A DNA stretch of 64,000 bases from positions 9,950,672 through 10,014,671 of the forward strand of contig NC_045144.1 in NCBI RefSeq assembly GCF_008831285.2, in the 5' to 3' direction. A program made the translations under genes and the position numbers. How positions within the stretch are numbered: position 1 is the stretch's first letter; each line of letters begins with the position of its first letter. Positions 11,734-20,720 of the stretch are shown here, piece by piece. The notes beneath the pieces are model-generated. The model was not told the DNA's origin, did no database searches, and saw only the letters and a program-made list of their open reading frames with translations. This DNA is from Nymphaea colorata. Its lineage: Eukaryota; Streptophyta; Magnoliopsida; Nymphaeales; Nymphaeaceae.

Positions 11734-12776
11734 TTGTTTGTCGTGGAGGACAGATCCGTTATTATGCGCTGGCACGAGAGACTTGGTCATCTTCCTTTTC
11801 AGTTGTTTAAACAGTTGTTTCTTAAGATGTTTCAGTCTGTTTCTTTGGACACCTTCGCCTGTGAAGTGTGTCAGTTGTCTAAGCATGTTAGGGCCTCGTA
11901 CCCTACTTCGTTCAATAAAACCAGCCGTCCATTTGCTTTGGTTCACTCTGATGTTTGGGGTCCTTCGGGAGTACCCACCTGTCGTGGTTTTCATTATTTC
12001 ATGACTATTATCGATGATTATTCTCGGTGTACGTTCGTGTATTTGTTGAAAGAACGTAGTGAAGTTCCCGGCATTGTCAAAAACTTCGTTGCATTTGTTG
12101 AAACTCAATTTCAGACCCCTGTTCAGACCCTTCGTACTGACAATGCTCGAGAGTATGTCTCCCAATCCCTTGATGACTTCTTGCGAAGCAAGGGTATTAT
12201 ACATGAAACATCCTATAGCTACACACCTCATCAGAATGGCGTGGCTGAAAGGAAGAACCGTCATTTGTTAAATGTCACCCGGGCCATTATGTTTCAACGT
12301 CATGTCCCTAAGTGGTACTGGGGTGATGCACTTCTCACTAGTGCTCATCTCATTAACCGTATGCCTACTCGTGTGTTGAATGGTCATTCTCCTTATTCTG
12401 TGTTGTGGCCTACTCAGAATCCCTGGCCTTTGACCCCTCGGGTGTTTGGGTGTGTTTGCTTTGTCCATGATCATAGTTCCACTCTCAAGAAACTTGATCC
12501 TCGGTCCATCAAAGTGGTCTTTTTGGGGTATTCCTCCACCCAGAAGGGATACAAATGTGTTGACCCTAGCACTTCCAGAGTATATGTCTCCAGGGATGTT
12601 ACCTTTCATGAACATGAGGCATACTTTCCTGCGAATCCTCTTCAGGAGGAGTGTCTAGGTGAGAGAATGGACGAGTATTCTTCGCATCAGTTGATTCAGT
12701 TCACAGATTTCTTGGATTACACGGCTAGTTCTCCGAGTGTGAGTGTGGTAGACACAGTGAGGACAGAGACAGTCAG
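11734..12776 (+). pseudogene. Inner copia integrase
   Basis: This continues the gag phase after the TAG. MRWHERLGHL is the GAG-pre-integrase motif, and CEVCQLSKH is the zinc-binding part. The D,D35E residues are intact: Asp73 (HSDVWG), Asp136 (RTDNA) and Glu172 (VAERK), counted from 11734, with exactly 35 residues between the last two. Then come RVFGCVCFVH and VVFLGYSSTQKGYKC. The frame is lost near 12770 by an indel, and coding continues in the frame starting near 12777. Confidence 0.92.
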
Positions 12777-13188
12777 ATGGAGGGGGGCCCTGTGGAAGAA
12801 CAGTCCCGTGATCATTTGTTTGATCAGGTATACAATAGGAAGAAGAAGGATGTGATGGAGGTTGTTGATGTTACCAATCTCGATCTTGTGAGCTCCCCGG
12901 ATGATCCAAGTCCAATGAATGAAGATCTTCCCATAGCCCTACGCAAAGGCACCAGGTCATGTACTTCTCATCCTATTCAGAGATTTGTTTCGTATGCTAA
13001 ACTCAGTAAAGACTATAAGTGCTTTATTACCTCTTTATCTATGGCTGTTATTCCCAGGTCAGTGGAGGATGCCAGGGAGGATTCCAAATGGCTACAGGCC
13101 ATGACAGAGGAGATGGACGCCCTGGCAAAGAACAATACGTGGGAGGTTGTTGATATTCCTAATGGAACTCACTTAGTTGGTTCAAGTG
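12777..13188 (+). pseudogene. Inner copia integrase-RT linker, shifted frame
   Basis: In a new frame it reads DLPIALRKGTRSCTSHPI, the conserved link between copia integrase and reverse transcriptase. It then reads SKWLQAMTEEMDALAKNNTW, the RT entry. A second single-base loss at about 13183 (GTHLVGS then a shift) moves the coding frame to the one open from 13190, where KWVFTVKYKPDG is completed. Confidence 0.88.
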
Positions 13189-13189
13189 G

Positions 13190-14593
13190 GTGTTTACTGT
13201 GAAGTACAAACCTGATGGCACTGTAGAACGCTATAAAGCTCGTCTCGTTGCAAAGGGGTTTAGCCAGAAATATGGGACTGACTATCTTGAGACGTTCGCT
13301 CCCGTTGCTAAACTGAAGACAGTAAGGGTCATCTTAGCTCTGGCAGTACAAAAGAAGTGGAGCATGGACCAACTTGATGTCAAGAACGCCTTCTTGAATG
13401 GTCACCTTGAGGAAGAAGTCTATATGAGCATGCCGCCTGAATATGCGCAGGGAAAGTGTTGTTACCTCAAGAAAGCATTGTATGGCCTCAAGCAGTCCCC
13501 TAGAGCGTGGTTTGAAAGACTAAGGGTTGTGATGAAGATTAATGGATATAAACAGGGAAATGGTGATCACACCCTCTTCATCAAGCAGAGAAATGGTCTG
13601 GTGAGCCTTCTACTAGTATATGTTGATGATATGATTGTCACAGGTGATGACGAAGAAGAAAAAAGGAAGATGAAAGAAACGTTAGCTGCTGAATTCGATC
13701 TCAAAAATCTGGGTAAATTGAGGTATTTTTTGGGAATTGAGATCGCTAGATCTGAGACTGGTCTTGTTATGAGCCAAAGGAAATACACTTTGGATCTTCT
13801 AAAAGAGACAGGTAAACTGGGATGCAGGCCCTTTCTTATTCCAATGGAGTCTGGCACAAGGATAAGTATCAAAACTGGGACGATCTTGGATGAAGAAGGA
13901 AAATGGAGGTATCAGCGGCTGGTTGGTAAACTCATTTATCTCACTCTTACTCGCCCGGATATTACATATGATGTGGGTGTGTTAAGTCAGTTTATGCATG
14001 CCCCTACTGATTGTCATTGGAAAAGTGCTGAAAGAGTATTGGGATACTTAAAGAATGACCCAGGGAAAGGACTGCTCTATACTCGACAAGGTCAACTCAG
14101 CATTGAAGGATACTCTGACGCCGACTGGGCTGGTTGCACAGATACTAGAAGGTCTACCACAGGATACTGCATCTTTCTTGGAGGTAACCTGGTGGTATGG
14201 AGAAGTAAAAGACAAGAAGTTTGTTCCAGATCCAGTGCTGAGGCTGAATACAGGGCGGTTGTTATGGGGATTACAGAAATGTTATGGCTCAAAATTCTGT
14301 TAGTAGATATTGGGGTAAAAATGGAAGAGAAGATGAGGATGTATTGTGACAACAAGTCGGCTATTAACTTGGCAAACAATCCAGTCCTGCACAACAGAAC
14401 CAAACATGTGGAGATCGATCGCCACTTCATACGGGAACGCATAGATTCTAAGGAGTTGATCCTGCCCTATATGAAGTCTGAAGATCAAGTTGCTGATGTC
14501 TTAACTAAGTCTTTATGTACATCTCAATTTGAGAAAAATGTTAGCAAGCTTGGCATGTTTGACATGTATGTCAAGCTTGAGGGGGAGTGTTAA
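13190..14593 (+). pseudogene. Inner copia reverse transcriptase-RNase H
   Basis: This is an open frame of 467 codons with all expected RT-RNase H blocks. They are ERYKARLVAKGFSQ, LDVKNAFLNGHLEE, YGLKQSPRAWFE, the catalytic YVDD (residues 144-147), LTRPDITYDVG, the RNase H acidic motifs YSDADWAGC and SSAEAEYRA, MYCDNKSA, and the C-terminal HVEIDRHFIRE and QVADVLTK. It ends at TAA overlapping the first bases of the 3' LTR. Residues in this part look intact, so the enzyme region is better preserved than the rest of the element. Confidence 0.93.
14577..14587 (+). promoter_or_regulatory. Polypurine tract of inner copia
   Basis: cttgagggggag abuts the 3' LTR start TGTTAAAATAG. This is the normal position and composition for the plus-strand primer. 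Confidence 0.85.
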
Positions 14594-14871
14594 AATAGAT
14601 TGTAATGGGGAACCGGGTCCATTTCTGGACCCGGTCCCATGAGGCACGGGTACCGAGGCTGGCTCGGTACCCTAGGCGGCACTCTTTCTCTCCCTCCTAT
14701 ATAATCTTCACTTAAGTGTAATTGTTGAATTAAGTGAATAGATTTTCTCTCTCCTAGGGTTGCGGTGTGCACCTAGGTCAGAGCTTCCCGTGGTTTTTTC
14801 CTCTTTCTGAGGTTTTTCCACGTATACCGTGTGTTCCTTTCTTCTTCCTTCGTGTGTTGCATGTTTCTAAA
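14588..14871 (+). repeat. 3' LTR of inner copia
   Basis: This is the full-length LTR of 284 bp. It ends TTTCTAAA where the 5' copy ends TTTCTACA, so the canonical CA terminus is mutated here after insertion. The duplicated ctaac follows at once. Confidence 0.93.
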
Positions 14872-15203
14872 CTAACATTTTTGTCATTCGAGTAAGTTTG
14901 TTTCAAAAAATCCCACATGTGTTTGGTAGAGGTATAAAATGCAATAGTAGAAGTAATATGTGATTGCACGCTATTCATGATCCAAGACATGACAATATTG
15001 TTATCTTCCTTCCATGAAATATATTTCTCACTCTTTTCCACAAGCTCATTTTCTTCGATAACATGCTCCTTCCAATGTCCAATCACACACATCATAAACA
15101 CACGAGACTTGGATCCATCTAACTTTACAGTAGACCCATAGGAAAATAGATTTCCTCTGCTTTTAATCTCATGAGAAAAATCAATTCTATGATTTTCAGC
15201 CAT
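14872..15203 (-). pseudogene. Outer copia gag N-terminal half
   Basis: On the minus strand the frame starts MAENHRIDFSHEI at 15203. It has the tryptophan-rich copia gag pattern, with MSWIMNSVQSHI and MWDFLKQTYSNDKNVS. It is cut by the inner element at 14872. The remaining gag resumes at 9738 in the same frame (NDKNVS|KILQVEEE). Confidence 0.85.
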
Positions 15204-16020
15204 CGCAAATCAGCCCCACAAATGATCATCCACCACCAGCAAGCGAGAATATGTATATATATATATCAATAAAGACTGCGACTGATTAGCAATAACATAT
15301 GTCCAACACCACACGACAACGTTACATGCAAAAACACTTTTCCCAAACAGCTTCTGAACACTCCACGATAACAGATTGTTGTCCAACTGTTGACAACAAC
15401 CCTACGGTAGAAAACAACAACCTAACAATAGAGAAAAATCCCACGATAGACTGCTGTCCAACACTCTCACGACAAATAAAATCCAGCAACACAAATAGAA
15501 GACGGACAACACCAGCAATACAAATAGAGGACTGCTGTCCAACAACCCCATGATAGAGAAAATCCAGCAATCCAACGGCAAAAAAAAAAACCCCCCACTG
15601 CTTGCACTGTCTTTAGCAACCAACAACTTATCTATTTATGCATCTAATGTTGTTGTACCACAAACTATTTGCCACTAATCATGAATAGCGACAGAAAAAA
15701 GACATTAAACATAAACTATCACATACTCCCACCCAGCTGCGATAAAAAAAATATATATTTAGACACCCATAGCTGGAGTCTACTCACGCAGATTTCATAG
15801 CGTGAATAGACTCCTCCACACGGTTCAGTTGCTGAAAGACAGTCAACTTGAACTAAACGTGTGTAGTATGAGAAGGAGACGGAAGAGGGAGATGGAGAAG
15901 AAGACGGTGGAAGAGATAGCCTGAGAAGAAGGCAGTTTTCTTCACATCGCCAGCCTGATTCACGCCCCAACCACTGTTTTCTTCATGTCGCCACCACTTT
16001 CTTCACGTCGCCAGTCACGA
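15204..16020 (-). other. Untranslated leader of outer copia
   Basis: This is about 800 bp between the gag start and the primer site. It contains a short TA run (15251-15266), irregular repeats of a gctgtccaac-like unit (15370-15545), and repeats of cttcacgtcgcca near 15940-16018. Open frames here are composition artefacts. Confidence 0.7.
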
Positions 16021-16034
16021 TGGCTCTGATACCA
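16021..16034 (-). promoter_or_regulatory. Primer binding site of outer copia, tRNA-Met
   Basis: On the minus strand TGGTATCAGAGCCA follows the 5' LTR with no spacer. Confidence 0.93.
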
Positions 16035-16283
16035 TGTTGCAGCCGTGAGGTTTGGAGCCGTGTCGTGAGATGTGGAGAGAGAGAGAGAGTAGCAGCAGTA
16101 ATTGGAGAAAGAAAACACTTGATTCATTCACTAACCCTAATCTCCATTATAAAGAGATTAGGGTAGAAAGGAGATTTACAAATTACATCAAACAGAAATA
16201 AATGAAATATTAAAGTGATCTTATAACTCTTTAATATTACAAAGAGCCACCTAGAAACATAATTAAAATCTTCTAATTCAACA
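16035..16283 (-). repeat. 5' LTR of outer copia
   Basis: This 249-bp LTR matches 5626-5870. It is followed on the plus strand by the duplicated ctatc. Confidence 0.93.
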
Positions 16284-16727
16284 CTATCCACTAGTTATTA
16301 CTCTGTCACATCAGGAGCCAACTTCTGTACACAGCGGACAGCCATATCTCATGGAAAAAAGAAGCAGCCTTTCTGGAGAGCATTCAAAATAGATCATATT
16401 AAATACCTACAATAGGAGCAAAAATATCTTGCCGACTATTAACCCAACTTGATCTAGCAGGATTATGAAACATAGAAATAGAAGCAGAAGCACTTGTGCA
16501 AATGTTGCTGCCGTCATACAAGGAAAGGGTATGATGAGGACATGAGCAGATCAATGGTAACTTATGGGAGGTGGGACTTCTGAATGGGAGACAAGACCAA
16601 GTGAATATGTTGTCAGAACTATTGATTTGCCTGCAGAAAACATACTCCTTTCTGGCAGAGGATTTTCCAGAAGCCGTTGAGAAACAGATTGAAGAGCCTT
16701 TCTAGCTGAATCCACTGGTCCATATAT
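16284..16727 (-). pseudogene. KH-domain RNA-binding protein gene relic, 5' part
   Basis: On the minus strand an exon begins after a cttcatag acceptor at 16727. It reads GPVDSARKALQSVSQRLLEN, then PLPERSMFSAGK and SHSEVPPPISYH. This is the linker found between KH domains of plant RCF3-like proteins. Further on, in another frame, come SMFHNPARSS and SRQDI, which precede the next KH domain in intact relatives. Several stops and frameshifts have accumulated, and the expected KH core after this point is barely recognisable. It is contiguous with 5404-5625 once the copia element is discounted. No convincing 5' exons are seen upstream. Confidence 0.65.
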
Positions 16728-17091
16728 CTATGAAGGAACAAATCATTGGTCAATCACAGCAATTATGTTACAAGAGAAAAAATGGTGAATGTGCAGGGGT
16801 TGAATGATGGAGAGCGCAAAGTTCAACAGGGAACAACAAAATTAGGAATATGATTCCTAGTATAAAATAGTTAAATGCACAACAGTGCTAGTATTTTTAG
16901 CCAAACAACCAAAGAGATGAAAATAAAGAACATGAATGGTGCATAAACATGCATTTTATAGAGAATAAAAGTGTGTGAGCACAATTAAGCTACTCACATA
17001 GGTGCGGGGTGTGGGTGCAGATGCGGGCGCTGGAGCGACACATCCCAAAAAATTTAGGTGCGGTGGTGAGAATATTTTTATTATTAATTAT

Positions 17092-17182
<91 letters not shown>

Positions 17183-18880
17183 TAAACAAGAAGAAATACT
17201 TAAAAAATATATATCAAAATAAAAAAAATATCAACATACACAAATAAACAACATAGAAAATATATAACAACGGATCTTGCAGCAATGTTTTAAGAAACCT
17301 ATGAAAGAATTTAAACATATGGACAACCGAGCAGCCCCCTAGACAGTCAAATATAAACATTAGTCAAATTTTCATGCAGGAAAACAAAAATACTACTAAG
17401 AACAACAATAAAAAGAAAAAATAATTCATGTAGGAAGGTCGTCGGAGGTCGCTGCAGGTTGCTGGACGTCGCCGGAGGTTGCTCGACGTCGCCCACAATT
17501 TTGTCGAGGCTTTGCGTTTTTGAAAGGAAATAAGAAAACAAAAAAACCCTAAGTTTTGGACGAAAAATGACGGGTTTTGGACAGATATGGATCTGTGTAC
17601 GTTGACCGTACCTGGTACCCTATTGACTTGTACCTGAGCACCCGACATTGTACCCGTACTTGTACCCCTGTTGCACCCGACTGGTACGGGTACTCCACCA
17701 AAATTAAGGTACCCATGTAACATAGTTATCAAATAACAAATTTGAAATTGCAAATCAACAATTCAACGAATCTTTAAGTTATTAATGTATAGGACATAAT
17801 GCATACAACCATATTAGAAGTTTAGGACAGCATATATTATATAAAGTAAAGACTGTAACTTAGTAATATAACATACTAACATGTATACAAAAGCAGAAAT
17901 TGAAATTAACATTTGCAAAGTAGAACACGGCTGCACCTATAATACAAGTAACAAAACTTATATATTAATATATTATAACCAACAGCAAATAATGTATACC
18001 ACGATATGAAACAACAGTAAAAGTGTAAAACATAATGTTAAAACGGCAAGTTACAACACAACTGTATATCGTATACTATGAAAACAGAAATAAAACAATA
18101 ACATATCTCAGACAATAATTATAAAATCAGAAAAAAAGGTACATCACAATTAAGAACTGAAAAACACACAGCAAATATAAAAAAACAGAGTTGCAGCAAG
18201 AGCAAACAATTATTCATCAGTCATCACACCCGTTAAAAAAAACTGGAAAAAAACTGGACAACAGTGAAAAAATGAACATAAAAGGGTGATAGTTGATACT
18301 TGATAAAATAATAAAACTCAATGGAGAACATCGGAGGACTGGAAGACAGCCCGCCATCTAAGGTCGCTGTCGCCGGTCACTAAAGGACTGAAAACTGATA
18401 AAAGAAAAACACTGGCTGCTAGAGGACTGAATGCCGGGCTGAAGGTCGCAGCTGGAAGACAGTCTGCTGGTTTTAGGTCGATGTCGCACTGATGGCTGCT
18501 AGAAAATCATCGTCCATCAAGTCCCTCCACACACACACGGAAGACCGAACTCTAAAGGGATTGGGTGGTCGATTGACTTCAGTCGAAGCCCCAACAACTC
18601 CCTTTTCAATACTTATAATGAAATAATTAAAAAAAACAAAACAAAAAAAGGACACATAGACTCGACAGGGGTTGACCGCGCCTGACTCAAGTCAAACGAG
18701 AGTCGGGTGTGTGTTGAAAATGGACAGAAATGGTCCTGTGCGGCTGACCGCACCCGACTCTTCCTGACCGGTTGTGGGTGCTAGTCAAAGCTGCACCCGA
18801 GTCGTGTCGATGTAGGTGTGGTGGCCAAAATAAAGCGTCCCTATGACTTAGCAATTAAGTACCATTGTGTCATTCAGTCG
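16728..18880. repeat. Low-complexity and repeat-rich intergenic DNA
   Basis: No gene is seen. GC-rich degenerate motifs built on gggtgcgg/cacccgac occur at 17000-17060, 17590-17710 and 18660-18830. They are separated by A-rich DNA. Short runs like ggtcgccggaggttgctcgacg repeat near 17437-17495 and again in looser form at 18350-18485. Such blocks are typical of decayed, widely dispersed plant repeats, but I found no ends or duplications to define an element. Confidence 0.5.
17094..17178. repeat. (TC)n-(TA)n compound microsatellite
   Basis: About 18 TC units run directly into about 22 TA units. Confidence 0.95.
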
Positions 18881-19815
18881 AAATCAAGAAAAGCAACCCA
18901 AACATGAGATTGAGCTACAACATATTACTAGTACAATTTAAAACTCTACCAGGTAAATCTGTTAAGAACCGATCACCGGTAGTTCCCAAAAATGCACCTT
19001 CAATCCATCTTCATATGCATGAATAGCAAGAATTGAACTAATTAGAGCTGAACATGTTAAATATAAACTGTATGCCTCCTTAATAGTGAAGACCATGACA
19101 TGGATTATCACAGGGGATGCCAACAATTTATGAAACAATTCGACGTTAAAGGGTTATTTCAAATCATAAGCTGCATAACTTTTTTCATACTGACTCAAAT
19201 ATTCAGCACTGCAAATATTCATCTCCATATTTGTAATCTAACAGATATAATCAATTCAACAGGGTCAATAGATATATGTGATGCCACCAATTTCAAATTT
19301 GTCCCACTTGATGTCATGGTCTTTTCAGAGCAAATTTACCTAGCTTGGCAAAAAAGATGATGAACTATAACTAATAGAGCCTGAGCTACTTCTATGCTGC
19401 AAATAAAAACACACCAAAGATTCACAAGGAAATATTTAAACAATTTTCAAGAGCATTTCATAAACTATATCCATAAGTATGTCAAGAATATTATAGCATG
19501 AAACTGTTCATGGTCTCAAGCATGGAATTTCCAGGTATATCCACAAACATCAAATATAAAATTTTACAAGAATTTCAGAAATTTTGTCCAATTCAGTAAC
19601 CATACCCCTATCAAAGATCTTCTATGCTGTTTCTTATTAAACCCAGGAACTAGAGTTTGTCTATGTGGCCTATATTGGCCCCCGTTTCTTCCATGGTTTC
19701 CAGTGGTAGAAATCTGAGTTTAAGCTAAAAAGCTGTTATCATGAATATTCTACAGTCTCTTTTGCCTCATTCCAGACTCTGTCAATGATTTCCTTTCCCA
19801 CCTTAACCCCACTGA

Positions 19816-19853
<38 letters not shown>

Positions 19854-20376
19854 GCCATGTTCAGCATAGAGACAAGTTTTAAGCCTTTAGAAAGGCTGAA
19901 GACCAAAATCTAAAAGCATTTCAAAATTTATTTTTTAATAGCTGCGAAAGTTAAAGACTTTGTACAAGTTTTCCTTTGCCCATTGTTCATATTTCTTAAA
20001 CTCCTTTAATGTAGTTGATTCTTTAATTCTACTGTGACATGATTTGGGAAATAAAGTCATCTATGAAAATGACTCAACCGCTGAATTACTTTAAAGAATG
20101 TGCATGAACTTAGAGGCCACACAATCGTTTGACAGGTGGGCAATGTCAGCCACCAAAACTAACAATTATGATTTATGATAGAAAGTAAAGGTGCATGAGA
20201 GAGAGAAAGAGAGAAAAATCTGCAATATCAGCATAAAGCAACATTATCTGCAACTTTAACAGCATAAAGCAACATCATCTGCAACTTTAATAACATAAAG
20301 AAACATCATCAAACAAGGTCTTGGTGTGGTCACCTTCTGATCAATTACTTCAATATAAATATGTAACATCTTCAAT
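18881..20376. other. Intergenic DNA with one possible exon
   Basis: No convincing gene is seen. On the minus strand a piece near 19609-19717 is open between a cag acceptor and a GT donor. It would encode GRNGGQYRPHRQTLVPGF and a basic tail. I do not recognise a family, and no flanking exons could be linked. A (CT)n microsatellite lies at about 19820-19850. A short tandem echo of gcaactttaa/cataaagcaacatcatc lies at 20229-20305. Confidence 0.35.
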
Positions 20377-20585
20377 TTGAAGAAAACGCCAAGGCGGCAG
20401 TTGAAGAGATGCAGTTCGAATAGAAGAATAAACCAGAATGCATCAATGTGGATATCGTTTCATTACATGAATATTGTTTTCTCTTCAGGACACATGGTCC
20501 TTCCAATTGCACAGATGTGGATGAAGGTGTGGAGTTGCACCATTTACAACCAAAGAACTCCAACTTGGCAGTCATAAGGATAAAA
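20377..20585 (+). repeat. Fragment shared with 49280-49430
   Basis: The stretch ttctcttcaggacacatggtc to actccaacttggcag (20476-20572) has a diverged counterpart at about 49304-49415. The shared landmarks are ttctcttcagga, gttgcac/cattgcacc, and ccaacttggcag. The polypyrimidine-cag-g start looks like a 3' splice site, so both may be relics of one duplicated gene or repeat. The product is not recognisable. Confidence 0.4.
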
Positions 20586-20720
20586 CATGTCTATAAGTAT
20601 GTGATGTACATCCTCTCTCCCTCTAAACTAGCCTTTATAAGTGAAACATTTGTGACTAAGAGCCCAAAAAAAATAACATACACAATGCCTTAACAACGCC
20701 TTCAGAATTCACAGTGTTTC

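Larger units (their letters stand above)
9739..14871 (+). mobile_element. Inner Ty1/copia LTR retrotransposon
   Basis: This 5.1 kb copia element lies in plus orientation within the gag of the outer element. It is flanked by the perfect 5-bp duplication ctaac (9734-9738 and 14872-14876). The LTRs are 9739-10005 (267 bp) and 14588-14871 (284 bp). The 5' copy lacks 17 bp between two ggtcc motifs, and I count 7 substitutions over the 267 shared bases. The tRNA-Met primer site directly follows the 5' LTR, and a polypurine tract directly precedes the 3' LTR. Gag and pol form one gene in one phase that is broken by one stop and two frameshifts. It is the youngest LTR element of the window by LTR identity. 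Confidence 0.95.
5626..16283 (-). mobile_element. Outer Ty1/copia LTR retrotransposon (nested host)
   Basis: This is a complete but inactive element on the minus strand, bounded by a perfect 5-bp target-site duplication, ctatc (5621-5625 and 16284-16288). The LTRs are 5626-5870 and 16035-16283, starting TGTTG and ending TTCAACA as read on the plus strand. On the minus strand the order is 5' LTR, tRNA-Met primer site, leader, gag, zinc knuckle, protease, integrase, reverse transcriptase, RNase H, polypurine tract, 3' LTR. Integrase before reverse transcriptase marks it as copia. Gag is interrupted by a second copia element (9739-14871). Without that insert and its duplicated site the element is about 5.5 kb, normal for the group. 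It inserted into a KH-domain gene. Confidence 0.93.

Noticed and set aside
11716-12615. Minus-strand frames of 182 and 115 codons
   Set aside because: Antisense shadows of the inner copia integrase.
15299-15570. Overlapping 82-84 codon frames on both strands
   Set aside because: Low-complexity leader of the outer copia; no conserved peptide.
17002-17247. Frame with SLSLSL and IYIYIY runs
   Set aside because: Translation of the TC/TA microsatellite.
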